Source: Portunus trituberculatus
Taxonomy: Eukaryota; Arthropoda; Malacostraca; Decapoda; Portunidae
Direction: 5' to 3'
Assembly: GCF_017591435.1 (NCBI RefSeq)
Contig: NC_059304.1
Location: forward strand, 26,342,282 to 26,406,281
Length of the DNA: 64,000 bases
The notes under the pieces were generated by a model. It was not told the origin of the DNA. It did not search any database and worked only from the letters and a program-made list of their open reading frames with translations. Positions 1 through 11,059 of the stretch are shown here, in pieces. The translations under genes were made by a program, and so were the position numbers. Positions within the stretch are counted from its first letter, which is position 1. The number at the start of each line of letters is the position of its first letter.

Positions 1-400
1 TATAATTCCTTCACAGTAACAAAACCACTGAAACACTCCCAACACACTGCCCTTTATCTCACACTCCCACAAGCCACCATTGTAACAGTGAACCTGCCAG
101 GCACCACAATAGTCGCCTTATCTTCACTGCATTGTCTTCGCTCCCCCCCCTGTCGCCACTGTCGCCATGACACGCCCAAACAAGCATTGAGGGGACACAA
201 AGGAATACAGACCCATAGGCGGCAAGACGAGTATGTTTTATGCCGCGAGGTGTCCTCCTCACCTGACGTAACCAGTGCGTTGAGTTTACCACGGAGGATT
301 ATTCCCACTCACGCTTCTAGACTTAACTTTGACCCCTAACGGTAAACCAACTAGTAATTTACTCTCATCTATCAGTGAAACCCAACACACACACACACAT

Positions 401-402
<2 letters not shown>

Positions 403-477
<75 letters not shown>

Positions 478-480
478 ACA
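403..480. repeat. Compound microsatellite (CT)n(AC)n
   Basis: About 50 bp of perfect CT dinucleotides run directly into about 27 bp of AC. A shorter AC run lies just upstream at about 385-398. Confidence 0.97.
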
Positions 481-1202
481 TTTGATGCATATCCACAGTT
501 TGGAGGAACTAACATCAAAAGACATTAAAGTTTTTGGCGAGGCAATTTATGCAGCAGAGCCTTGAAGCATCGAGGGAAACTCCACCCAGTAGCCGCGAAA
601 GTCTGTGTTCTGTGTCGTCTGGAGTTTTCAGCGCCTGTCTTCTTTCCTCTCATAGTCTGAAACTACATCAGCTCAAAAATTTCTAATTCTCATTTCCTTC
701 ACTGAACATATACTAAAGAAATGTAAGCTCTTCCATATTTGCATATTATTTCAGAAGATACAACGTAAGAATATAAAAAAACTACATATAGTGAATTCAG
801 AATGGAAACAAGTACAATACCTCAACTAAAACTACATCTTATACACTTCTGACGCTTTAGGGAGCCAGCAAACGCATTGTTCTTCTGGCAGATGGTACCC
901 ACACTCAGGAATGGTTCGCATCTCCAGGCTGACGCAGATTAGTGATCCTCAGGTGTTACCATCCAACACCCATACCTTAGCTGCGACATGAATAACGGCC
1001 GTCAGAAGTCAAAAGCAAACTGACAAGGACAGAATATTCGGAAACTTGATTTGCTAGCCTTTAATAAACTTGGCTGCCGGCGCCCACCTTCATCCTAGCA
1101 CGAGGTGGCGGCGGGTGTGCCTGGGATCCGTGTGTTGCTGTGCCTCAAGGGGAGAAGGCGCTCTTTGTACCATAACTGAGGAGACGACCAGGAAGAAGAC
1201 CC

Positions 1203-1206
1203 AAAA

Positions 1207-1254
<48 letters not shown>
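1203..1254. repeat. Poly(A) followed by (AG)n
   Basis: Thirteen A run straight into about 20 AG units. The same A-run/dinucleotide arrangement occurs at a LINE 3' end at 59610-59658, so this may mark an old retroposon tail, although no element body is recognisable upstream. Confidence 0.9.
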
Positions 1255-1259
<5 letters not shown>

Positions 1260-1807
1260 AGAAGACGGTAAGCGAAAGGAGACAGGTAGAACAGGAGGGA
1301 GGCAGGGGATAGACAGCAAGGGCGAGCGTGGTAGCACAAGGTAGAAACAGGGAGGAAGGGGAGTAAGGTAAAGGCAGGCGAGGAAGGGAGGAGGAGCACG
1401 GGCGTTCTCAAGGTTACTCCGCGTTGCCCTCACCAGGTCATTCAATTCACCACTGCTACAGGAACACAAACGTTCGAATTTTTCTGCCGAGTTTCACCTC
1501 CCTCCCTGCCCTGGCTCGAAGCGGCTCCAATGCATATGAACGAGGGTGAAGGAATATATAGGTACATGGTGAAAGTACAGCGTGAGGGAGTGCTCAGGTC
1601 GTGGAGAAGTCGTGAGGGAAATGAGGAGCTATAGAAAGACGTTTAAGATTCGTGAGGACTCGTGAAGGAACCTGCCGGAGTGGGTGGGGCGCGGCTCACC
1701 ACAATATGTTCTTGACCCGCGGGCAGACTTGCTCTTATGCCTCATGAGTAACGTAACACTCCTGTACGCCTGCTGCTTCGTGTGCTATAGTAAGCCTATA
1801 ATATCTT

Positions 1808-1839
<32 letters not shown>

Positions 1840-2339
1840 NNNNNNNNNNNNNNNNNNNNNNNNNNNNNNNNNNNNNNNNNNNNNNNNNNNNNNNNNNNNN
1901 NNNNNNNNNNNNNNNNNNNNNNNNNNNNNNNNNNNNNNNNNNNNNNNNNNNNNNNNNNNNNNNNNNNNNNNNNNNNNNNNNNNNNNNNNNNNNNNNNNNN
2001 NNNNNNNNNNNNNNNNNNNNNNNNNNNNNNNNNNNNNNNNNNNNNNNNNNNNNNNNNNNNNNNNNNNNNNNNNNNNNNNNNNNNNNNNNNNNNNNNNNNN
2101 NNNNNNNNNNNNNNNNNNNNNNNNNNNNNNNNNNNNNNNNNNNNNNNNNNNNNNNNNNNNNNNNNNNNNNNNNNNNNNNNNNNNNNNNNNNNNNNNNNNN
2201 NNNNNNNNNNNNNNNNNNNNNNNNNNNNNNNNNNNNNNNNNNNNNNNNNNNNNNNNNNNNNNNNNNNNNNNNNNNNNNNNNNNNNNNNNNNNNNNNNNNN
2301 NNNNNNNNNNNNNNNNNNNNNNNNNNNNNNNNNNNNNNN
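1840..2339. other. Assembly gap, exactly 500 N
   Basis: A run of 500 N directly follows a (TC)n tract (about 1811-1839). The round length indicates a placeholder of unknown true size, probably where a microsatellite broke the assembly. Confidence 0.98.
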
Positions 2340-2416
2340 CCTGACACTTCTTGCATCTGTTCCTGACCCCTCTGTTTGACTGACCCTGACTCAGCCACGC
2401 CTCAACCACCAGCGTC

Positions 2417-2417
<1 letters not shown>

Positions 2418-2478
<61 letters not shown>

Positions 2479-2507
2479 TGCGTGTGTGTGGTGTGGGTGC
2501 GTTCGTA

Positions 2508-2585
<78 letters not shown>
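2418..2585. repeat. (GT)n microsatellite, two blocks
   Basis: Two GT blocks (about 2418-2476 and 2512-2585) are separated by a short degenerate GT-rich spacer. The right block directly abuts the SINE2 copy at 2594. Confidence 0.97.
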
Positions 2586-2586
<1 letters not shown>

Positions 2587-2593
2587 AGTGTTT

Positions 2594-2790
2594 GTGCGCA
2601 GGAAATTTTATTTATAGTGGTGGGCATATTAGGGCCCATATCACCAGCCAGGCTCATCTTGGGGGTAACCACCTGGAACCTGGGCATCCTGATGAAGTGT
2701 AGCTAACTTTAAACCACTCCACAAATGGCAAAGTGTTTCAAGGCTGTACGTGGTGGGATTGGAACCTACCTGTGGATGTCTGCCTGATCC
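2594..2790 (-). mobile_element. SINE2, tRNA-derived, tail-truncated copy
   Basis: This copy matches the fuller one at 25008-25292 over about 170 bp, sharing blocks such as TTTATTTATAGTGGT, TTAGGGCCCATATCACC and GCTGTACGTGGTGGGATT. Read on the minus strand it contains TAGGTTCCAATCCCACC, which resembles a pol III B box and places a tRNA-like head at the right end. The poly(A)-side end is missing and replaced by (GT)n. A second (GT)n tract begins at 2831, so the copy has GT repeats on both sides. The family name is mine. Confidence 0.7.
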
Positions 2791-2827
2791 CATCACCACC
2801 ACCTTATTTCCACTATGCCGAACACCG

Positions 2828-2830
<3 letters not shown>

Positions 2831-2883
<53 letters not shown>
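2831..2883. repeat. (GT)n microsatellite
   Basis: A perfect GT run of about 53 bp lies between the SINE2 fragment and the start of a LINE fragment. Confidence 0.97.
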
Positions 2884-2886
<3 letters not shown>

Positions 2887-3498
2887 CCTGGGATCTGACC
2901 ACGCACCGATATCAATAGTGCTAGTCGTCAACGTGGCCAGTACCGTAACACCTAAGGAATTAATACACAGAGCAGCTCCCTTGGGCAGTCACACTATGCC
3001 CAACAACCTACACTACGACATAAACTGAAGAAATCTGTAAACCATAAGGAATAAATGGAGGAAACGTTTGTGGAGATATTGCAGAACACACCGCCACCTG
3101 TACTAGACTACGAGGACAACACTGAACAAGCAACATCTACGTGTTGTGATGTCATCATGAAAACTGCAGAGAGATGTGTCAAGGATGTGCGATCTACAGA
3201 AAACCAATGGGACCAAAATCAACCACGGTAGGATCGGATTATGCAGGCAAATGATAGCAAATTATTATGGAACTCGAAAATTGGAAAGGGAAAGGTAGAT
3301 ATTAAAGAGGTTGAAGGACCAAATGATGATCAGTTTAAAGAACATGTGGAAAAATTGCTGAACCTTGAAAATATTGCTGATATAGGAGATGTGGATATAG
3401 AAAACGGAGTTCCATATATACCGGTTCTGGACGACCCGTTCTCTGTAGATGAGTTGAAGGAGGCTGTGAGGTGTACAAATACAAACAAGAGTTATAGT

Positions 3499-3500
<2 letters not shown>
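2884..3500 (+). pseudogene. Non-LTR retrotransposon fragment (endonuclease end to RT start)
   Basis: The segment starts with GSDHAPIS, the C-terminal signature of the apurinic-type (EEP) endonuclease of non-LTR retrotransposons. After stops and frameshifts it continues into an 87-codon open stretch from 3241. There the text VPYIPVLDDPFSVDELKEAV, followed by an N-x-x-KS-like motif, resembles the linker just before the RT domain. It ends abruptly at a T/A homopolymer at 3501, before any RT catalytic motif. The left edge abuts (GT)n. I cannot assign a clade; the linker style is RTE-like or similar. It is inactive because it is truncated at both ends and interrupted by stops. Confidence 0.65.

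Positions 3501-3588
<88 letters not shown>
3501..3588. repeat. T52-A36 back-to-back homopolymers
   Basis: Fifty-two T are immediately followed by thirty-six A, forming a perfect potential foldback of 36 bp. It cuts off the LINE fragment on its left and begins a very AT-rich segment on its right. Confidence 0.95.
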
Positions 3589-3591
<3 letters not shown>

Positions 3592-4118
3592 TGTCCGTCC
3601 TTAAAGTTAAATTATGGTTGTTACGTTCCTGGACTAAAAGAAAATTTATAGAAAATCCTGGCATTGTTTTTATCATTATCTTTTTTAAAAGGTTCAATTA
3701 TATTTCTTTTTTTGACTTTGAATTAGACCTGATCAAAAGAAAAGTTAGGTGTTAAAACCAAGGGTTGTGGTAAAGAAGTTAAGACATCCGCAATGCTAAG
3801 GAACGAAAAAATTTAAAATTGTCTTTTGTGCTTAGTAGGGTTCGGCGGTGGATCGAAAAAAGTTTTATGTTAAAATGGGTTTGGTTGTTATTAAAAACAG
3901 ACCAAAATATTTAAAACGTAATTTTGTTGTATGCGAGGTGGTATTAATTAACAATGGAAAAATAATTTTCGTGAATTGGATAAACGTTTTTCATATTTTA
4001 TTTATGATGAAAGTATTAAAATTTTAGTGTTGGAATTTTTAATGAAAACAAAAAGCATTAAATTACAAAAATGGGGAAAAATGAAAAATGATCATATAAT
4101 TAAAACTTTGTTGTGTTG

Positions 4119-4151
<33 letters not shown>

Positions 4152-4480
4152 TGTTAAATTTTACTGTCATTGTCTGCTGTGTTGTTTTTTTTTTCTTTTT
4201 TTTTTCTCTCTCTCTCTCTCTCTCTCTCTTTATGGTTAAAAAATACAAAGTGTGACTTTTTAAAACATTGCATTTTGTGTGGTTGTCTCTGTAGGTAACA
4301 AAGAAAATAATAATAATGAATACTATAAATACTACAAAAAAATAATTAAAATAACAAAACAATAACACTAAAAAATAACAGTAACAACAGATATCATACC
4401 TCTAAATGTTCAAAGGATAATTTACCTTATTATAATTAATGTCATTATAATTATTTTTATATTATTTTGTTTTTTTTTTC
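3589..4480. other. AT-rich DNA, no gene seen
   Basis: Strongly AT-rich sequence contains short (GT)n (4118-4151) and (CT)n (about 4205-4230) runs. No protein-like frame, RNA gene or transposon terminus was recognised. Confidence 0.6.
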
Positions 4481-4709
4481 AACTGAGGTACAATTGTGGT
4501 TGCAGGTAAAATGTGTGGTGTTTTTGTGTTTTGGGTGTGTGTGGTTGGTGGTTGAACCGTGTCCCGGGCTGTGGGTTCACTAAACACCACAAAATGGGTT
4601 TTGTGTGGTTTTTGTGTGTGGTGTGGGTTGTGTGGTGCCCCCCCCCCACACACAGGGGGGCGTGTTCAGGCGTGTGTAATAATTTTTTTGTTGGTTTTAT
4701 GTTTTTTTG

Positions 4710-4757
<48 letters not shown>

Positions 4758-5224
4758 TGCACAGGTGCGGGTGTGTGCTGGTGTAAAATTGTTTTGTGTG
4801 TGTGGTGTGTGTGTGCGGTGTGGCGTGTGTTGTGGGGGCGTGTCGTTTTCACTGGGTGCATCCATCATTTTTGTTGTGTGTGTGTGTGTGTTGGTGGTTG
4901 TGCTGTGGGTTTCCCGGCTGTTATAATTTGTGTGTGTGTTGTGTGTGTGTGTGTGTGTGTTTTGTGTGCTGGTGGCCAGTCTTTATTGGGCAGCTCAGAG
5001 CTCATGGATCTTCGGTGGTGAGCCAAACAAAGGAAGCCACAATTGTTTGGTTTTTACTGGTGAAAGGGACATTGAAAGGCCCATTTCCTCCCGCGCCGGG
5101 GTGGGCTTTTTGGTCGGTGAAACCACTGAGCTTGGTGTGTGTGTGTGTGTGTGTGTGTGTGGTGGTGGTGTGAACACACACACACACACACACACACACC
5201 CCCCAACACACCCTGGGACACCCA

Positions 5225-5262
<38 letters not shown>

Positions 5263-5542
5263 TCTTGCACTACCTGCGCCACTCACGGGGGTATGCGGGG
5301 GTGCACAAACTCAGGCAACATGGTGGAAAAAGCACCACACCACAAAAACACACACACTTACCCCACTTATTTGGCAGAGAACGCATGGATGTGCACACCA
5401 TGAAGACATTGGTACTCCTGGGGGCCCCCCCCCAACACAAATCTGGCGTTTTCCAGCCGACATTGCCATTCAACCAACACCCACACACACACACAAGCTG
5501 ACGGAAACACACAAGTTTTTTCCCACGCACCACACCCACACC

Positions 5543-5602
<60 letters not shown>

Positions 5603-5665
5603 GTGCATCACACGTTTTGCAGCAACTTACATACCGCACACACACACACACACACACACACGTGT
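4481..5665. repeat. Cryptically simple GT-rich block switching to CA-rich block
   Basis: From about 4490 to 5165 the plus strand is dominated by G and T with several perfect (GT)n tracts. From about 5173 to 5665 it switches to A and C with (AC)n tracts at 5173-5200, 5228-5261, 5551-5600 and 5637-5661. The switch at 5160-5175 places (GT)n and (AC)n arms next to each other and could form a hairpin. All long open frames here are repeat translations. Confidence 0.85.
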
Positions 5666-7097
5666 GTAGTGTTTATTGAAAATGACATTACATAGTATCA
5701 TTTACATATAAGTTTATACATTTTGTCCAATAGTTTTACAGTATGTTTAGGTTTGTTGTGAGCTAGCATAAACATGTAGTAAGTCATGCACATATTGACA
5801 TAATTCTTGTATGATTCTGTTCATTTGTTCGTTTATATTAGTAATTGCATTATGTACCTATTTCACAATGTTCAGACAAGGACATGAGATCAGTACATGT
5901 TGTTCTGTCTGTATTGAGTGTTTTGCACATGTTTGAGGTGGCTGTGTTCGACTCATGCCTGTCTCAATTGTTGTGAGACATCAATAGTTATGTAAAACTA
6001 GTTCGAAAATCTGCACATACTTTCATAGTAAACATGTACAGACAGAGACGGTTAAGTATGATAATATGTATGTAATTTTGTTACATTATTAGATTTTCTG
6101 TATATAATTTGAGTAGTTTAGTTTGTCCATTGTTAATACATTGTTTTATACAGTACTTGATTCCTGACATATTGTATACGTAATGAAAGTTGTTAAGGTC
6201 TACATCTTCTAGCTTGGATGAAATATGATTTTTGTTTCTATTATATCTTTGAGGAGAATACACCAGCACAATTGATCTGGTACCTCACACCCAAGACACT
6301 TGATAAGTTTGTTATACTGCATTCCTTTAATGTGTTGGCCCATGTTCAACGTGTAAGTGGGCGCATCAAACACTTTCTTTTTACACTGTAGGCATTTGTG
6401 AATTAGCTGCACAAAATATGGAGAATTTATTCAATTTACATATGATTCATGTGAAATCACACTGTCCATTTTAAGTATCAGTAAACCAGGGGTAAGTATG
6501 AGGGGCGTGTTTATGTTACATCACCAATTGAGTTTCTTTATCATGTCTCTTGTTAATGACATTCTACTCATCTTACAATACCAAATTGTATATACACAAC
6601 TTGCTGGTGTGCATCATCCATAGGATGTTACATATCCACCCAAAACCATCTGTTACCACAGCACACTAATCATGTTTAATGGTGCTGGTGTTGGAATTGG
6701 TGTTGGTGATCGTGTGCTGAAGCGGAAACGCGTACGTGACTGGTGTGGGATGAGGAGGCGCGGCGTCAGAACAGCAGAACATGGTGCACAACGCTGTGGG
6801 CGTGTCAAGTGTCTGGATCACCATGAACTCCAACTTATCAAGAAACCCTTTAACACCGTGCCACCACCTTTGCATCACACACACACACTCCACCACCATC
6901 ACCTCAACGATCACACTACAAGAATCCGGGAGAACTAGTGCCCATGCGCAGCAGGACTCAACAAGGTGTGTGTGTGTTGTGGTGTGTGGGGACATTGGGT
7001 GGTACCACTGGACTCCAGCGCCCATGCAAGGTGTTGGAATTCTTCTGCCGCGCACATAGCCACAGGTCAGTACTTCACCCACGGCGACTGCAGTACA
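5666..7097. other. Unique-looking sequence, no confident gene
   Basis: AT-rich at left and more mixed at right (6660-7090). A minus-strand open frame at 6412-6209 contains two CxxC pairs about 30 residues apart (CLQC and CLGC), preceded on that strand by a TTTTGTGCAG acceptor-like string. It is too short and isolated to call. Otherwise nothing was recognised. Confidence 0.45.
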
Positions 7098-7120
7098 CAC
7101 ACACACACACACACACACAC

Positions 7121-7363
7121 CGGGGTAGCTCAGTGGTTATAGCGCTGGCTTCACAGCCAGATGACCGGGTTCGATTCCGGCCGGTGGAGATTTTGGGTGT
7201 CTCCTTCACGTTGCCCTGTTCACCTAGAGTGAGTGGTCGGGATGTTAGGGTTGTGATTGTTGTCCGGTGTGTGTGTGTGCCTGGGATCGGAAATAATGAG
7301 CTCTGAGCTCTTTCCAGGGTAACCTGGCTGTCTGTCAGAGACTGCAGCAGATCAACGTGAATT
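7121..7363 (+). mobile_element. SINE1 copy (variant head), tRNA-derived, (AC)n-flanked
   Basis: The first roughly 67 bp look like a tRNA: TAGCTCAGTGGTTATAGCGC fits a pol III A box and GGTTCGATTCC a B box. The body continues through GATCGGAAATAATGAGCTCT and ends in ACGTGAATTACACACAC, the tail of the other SINE1 copies at 38.7, 56.5 and 56.9 kb. It is preceded by (AC)n at 7098-7120. The anticodon arm leaves only a 6-nt loop, so this is a SINE head and not a functional tRNA. The head differs from the other copies and may be a subfamily. Confidence 0.75.
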
Positions 7364-7370
7364 ACACACA

Positions 7371-7372
7371 CC

Positions 7373-7417
<45 letters not shown>
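7371..7417. repeat. (CT)n microsatellite
   Basis: CT repeats with one interruption directly follow the SINE1 tail. Confidence 0.95.
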
Positions 7418-7427
<10 letters not shown>

Positions 7428-7853
7428 TGGTGTGTGTGTGTGGTGGTGGGTGGTGGTGGTGGTATTACATGCTTGTGTGAAGATAGATAGATAGATAAGG
7501 GGTATTTTGATGGGATGATAGATATGTAAATGGACAGTTGGATAAACAAACAGATAGATGGAGGTAGGCAGATCGAGGAGCACAAAAACACTACATGTAA
7601 ACATGAGAAGATTGACTTATAATTCCTAGTGAACAGTTTTCAGTATTTTCATTAGCCTAACGTCAAGTCAAAGTTTGTTGTTGGGACGCCTGGAGATGGG
7701 CAGCACTATCAGGTCAGGTTGCGATGACAACGTCTTGGGTTCCGCCATGATGCCACCCCTTGAGGCCAAGGTCAAAGACGTCCTCCGCCCACCACACCAC
7801 ACACCATAATTCGGACACGGCGCACAATGCACAAAACAACAACAAAAGGTGTT

Positions 7854-7898
<45 letters not shown>

Positions 7899-7998
7899 AA
7901 AGAAATTGTGATTTGCGGGGTTAGGGGGTTGGTGTGGTGGTGTCAAGGGAAACGTGAGCGTTCCCAGGGAAAATGAAAACGTGTACGTGGTGTGGTTG

Positions 7999-7999
<1 letters not shown>
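7418..7999. other. No gene seen; (GT)n at 7856-7895
   Basis: A short GATA run (7485-7497) and a 40-bp GT tract lie in otherwise unremarkable DNA. No convincing coding frame or element terminus was found. Confidence 0.55.

Positions 8000-8052
<53 letters not shown>
8000..8052. repeat. (CT)n microsatellite before gap
   Basis: A perfect CT tract ends 18 bp before the second N gap, repeating the arrangement at the first gap. Confidence 0.95.
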
Positions 8053-8057
<5 letters not shown>

Positions 8058-8070
8058 CTTTCTTTGTTGT

Positions 8071-8570
8071 NNNNNNNNNNNNNNNNNNNNNNNNNNNNNN
8101 NNNNNNNNNNNNNNNNNNNNNNNNNNNNNNNNNNNNNNNNNNNNNNNNNNNNNNNNNNNNNNNNNNNNNNNNNNNNNNNNNNNNNNNNNNNNNNNNNNNN
8201 NNNNNNNNNNNNNNNNNNNNNNNNNNNNNNNNNNNNNNNNNNNNNNNNNNNNNNNNNNNNNNNNNNNNNNNNNNNNNNNNNNNNNNNNNNNNNNNNNNNN
8301 NNNNNNNNNNNNNNNNNNNNNNNNNNNNNNNNNNNNNNNNNNNNNNNNNNNNNNNNNNNNNNNNNNNNNNNNNNNNNNNNNNNNNNNNNNNNNNNNNNNN
8401 NNNNNNNNNNNNNNNNNNNNNNNNNNNNNNNNNNNNNNNNNNNNNNNNNNNNNNNNNNNNNNNNNNNNNNNNNNNNNNNNNNNNNNNNNNNNNNNNNNNN
8501 NNNNNNNNNNNNNNNNNNNNNNNNNNNNNNNNNNNNNNNNNNNNNNNNNNNNNNNNNNNNNNNNNNNNNN
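8071..8570. other. Assembly gap, exactly 500 N
   Basis: A second 500-N placeholder lies between a (CT)n tract on the left and a (TAT)n tract (8571-8618) on the right. Confidence 0.98.
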
Positions 8571-8789
8571 TATTATTATTATTATTATTTTAATTATTAC
8601 TATTATTATTATTATTTAAATTCACTTCGGAAAAAACATTTCAGTATAATCTATTTATACTCTGATAAGTACTTGCCTGAAAAGTTCTACTTTATATAGG
8701 CTAGCTTGATTTAACTCTAAAGATTGGATATACTCATATATACCAGTATGTAAAATGACTTGGCTATAAATAAATGTTTCAATGTTTCA

Positions 8790-9449
8790 AATGTTTAAAA
8801 GACGATGACCAAGCATTAGTAAGGAACGCCAGAAGATCACAAGTACAGCGACCTTGATGGAAGCCATACTGGCGATTAGATAGAAGATTGTGAAGTGTTT
8901 AAGAATCTTCCTATTTAGGATAGATTCAAATACCTTAGATAGGCATGATATTAAAAATATAGGACGGTAGTTTGAGGGATTAGAACGGTCACCCTATTTA
9001 GGAACAGGCTGAATGTAGCAAGAAGTAAAGATAGAAGTCGATGGCCATAGATGAAAGAGTTTAGCCAGGCAAGGTGCAAGCACGGAAGCACAGTTTTTGA
9101 GAACAACAGGAGAGACCCCATCAGGTCCATAAGCCTTCCGAGGGTTTAGGCCAGCGAGGGCATGGGAAACATCATTACGTAGAATTTTGATTGAAGACAT
9201 GAAATAGTCAGAGGGAGGAGAGGGAGGGACGTGCCCAGAATCATCCAAGGTGGAGTTTTTAGTAAAGGTTTGAGGGAAGAGTTCAGCATTAGAAGCAGAT
9301 GAGAAGGCAGTGGTGCCATCAGGATGAAATAAAGGGGAATTGATGAAGATGAAATAGTAAAGTTATTGGAGATGTTTTGGGACATTTCTGGTCCGTTTTC
9401 AAGAAGGGGACTCCGAGGCTGCATTTGGAGTCGCCATTTTAAATTTTGA
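8790..9449 (-). pseudogene. Family A jockey-like LINE, internally deleted copy with 5' end (A1)
   Basis: On the minus strand this copy begins at about 9449 with AATTCAAAATTTAAAATGGC, the same 5' module as the copy ending at 22768. After about 70 bp it jumps to the segment just before the RT domain. That segment reads ALAGLNPRKAYGPDGVSPVV and YIQPVPK, closely matching 52463-52690. The endonuclease (about 1.2 kb) is therefore deleted, and the copy ends before the RT catalytic core. Stops and frameshifts are present. An (AC)n tract abuts its 5' end. Non-autonomous relic. Confidence 0.8.
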
Positions 9450-9452
9450 ATT

Positions 9453-9454
<2 letters not shown>

Positions 9455-9497
<43 letters not shown>
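9455..9497. repeat. (AC)n microsatellite
   Basis: A perfect AC tract lies between the 5' end of LINE copy A1 and the neighbouring endonuclease fragment. Confidence 0.96.
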
Positions 9498-9498
<1 letters not shown>

Positions 9499-9499
9499 T

Positions 9500-9985
9500 T
9501 TACTATCACAAAACCATTTTACTATCAAATTTAACCTCCACTGCCACACTTTCAATAAAAGTTTCCATAAAATCGTTGTCAGTTAACTCACAACCTGATA
9601 ACTTGTTTGAGACGTAAACTGCCACACCTGCACCATACCTGTTCCTATCATTTGTGAATACAGTATATGCTGACAGAGTATATAACGCAGAGACACCTGC
9701 GTTAAGCCTCATTTCAGTGAAACAAAGTACTTTGTAAATGATATTGTCAGATAACACTGTGTCTTTAAAATACGGGAAATTGGTAGAAATAAATATATTA
9801 TTCAGTGTTAATAAATAAAAATTAAGATTTTTACACAAAGAAGAAAACTCATCAAGCAAGGTATATTCAAACTGAGGAAATGTGGCGTGCTTAGATCTTA
9901 GGTAAAATTGATTAACTTCAAAATCATTATTGTAATTTTCATCTTGCACACTTAAAGTATCAAATATTTCATTGACTTCATGACT
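9500..9985 (-). pseudogene. Non-LTR retrotransposon endonuclease-domain fragment
   Basis: A minus-strand open frame of about 147 codons (9949-9506) contains CFTEMRLN, followed about 25 residues later by NDRNRYGAGVAVYVSNKL. This is the typical E-T-x-L and R-x-x-x-GGGVAIYV spacing of EEP endonucleases in jockey/CR1-type elements. Only the N-terminal part of the domain is present: the GDFN and SDH motifs are missing and the frame stops at the (AC)n tract. It does not resemble the family A endonuclease closely, so I treat it as a separate family. Confidence 0.6.
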
Positions 9986-10079
9986 CTTTATATCACCATA
10001 GCCAAATCAACAAATCTTCATTAGATATATTACTAAAGGGAAAAGGAAAGTTATCTGGCATTGTGAATAGATTATAATA

Positions 10080-10243
10080 ACGATATTAATGACTATAACA
10101 GTGACAATAATAAGAAAAGCAATAATAATAAGAATAACTAACAAAATCAATAAAGTAATAACAATAATAATACAAAATTATCATCACCATCAACACCATC
10201 ATCGTTTTTATCAGTATTAATAGTAGTAGTCATAGTAGTAATG

Positions 10244-10288
<45 letters not shown>

Positions 10289-10309
10289 ATAGTAGTAGTA
10301 GTGGTAATA

Positions 10310-10384
<75 letters not shown>

Positions 10385-10440
10385 TCAAAACTAAGACCAA
10401 TAGCAGTAATAAAGGCAATATAAATGATAACAAATAGTCG

Positions 10441-10510
<70 letters not shown>
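10080..10510. repeat. AAT/ATC-rich region, (GTA)n and (GT)n microsatellites
   Basis: Degenerate trinucleotide sequence is followed by (GTA)n at about 10240-10384 and a perfect (GT)n at 10443-10508. Homopolymeric valine or leucine frames across it are artefacts. Confidence 0.92.
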
Positions 10511-10512
<2 letters not shown>

Positions 10513-10776
10513 GAATACTACATTAATTTTCTAGTAGGTTTTTGTGGGTTAAGAGTCGCATAACTGATTTCATTTCTTAATGTCTGAAGGCAAAGTAACC
10601 TCTTCAGTTTTTCAATCCTGCACCTGAACTGCTTTTCATTTTCTCTAGCTATCCATTTCATCTCCTATCCCTCAGTCTGCTCCTTCGCCTAAAAATGTTC
10701 ATTCATTCATTCATGCAACATTAATTTCATGTACGTTTTAATCAAGATTTTATAGGAGATCAAAGAACAAAAGAAG

Positions 10777-10854
<78 letters not shown>

Positions 10855-11055
10855 GGAAGATGTTAGGTAACACTAGTGAAGCAGTGATGCGGAACTTTTC
10901 AAAGGCGTTATCAGTCATGTTCTCATGTATGTCTGTTGTTTTTTTCTTATTTCTTTTTTTTTTGCATATCCCAAACGATGATGAAGAATACTTATTGAAT
11001 TATCACTAGAATCATACAAAACCTTAGCTAGCCACAAAACCACCTGCCCATCCTG
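10511..11055. other. No gene seen; (AC)n at 10780-10851
   Basis: Unremarkable AT-rich DNA surrounds a 72-bp perfect AC tract. No coding or transposon signature was recognised. Confidence 0.55.
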
Positions 11056-11059
11056 AATG

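Larger units (their letters stand above)
1..1806. other. No gene recognised; microsatellite-bearing intergenic DNA
   Basis: No reading frame here looks like a real protein; the longer open frames are translations of CT/AC repeats or short chance frames. The stretch from about 1070 to 1550 is more GC-rich and purine-rich than its surroundings, and a TATATA-like string lies near 1553-1559, but nothing downstream supports a promoter. Confidence 0.6.

Noticed and set aside
1684..2379. Open frames spanning the first N gap
   Set aside because: Open only because N codons cannot be stops.
6209..6412. Minus-strand frame with CLQC and CLGC pairs, possible zinc finger exon
   Set aside because: Short, isolated, without conserved spacing to a known finger; kept only as a note.
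7121..7190. A functional tRNA gene
   Set aside because: Boxes A and B are good, but the anticodon stem encloses a 6-nt loop and the sequence continues into a SINE body shared with other loci.
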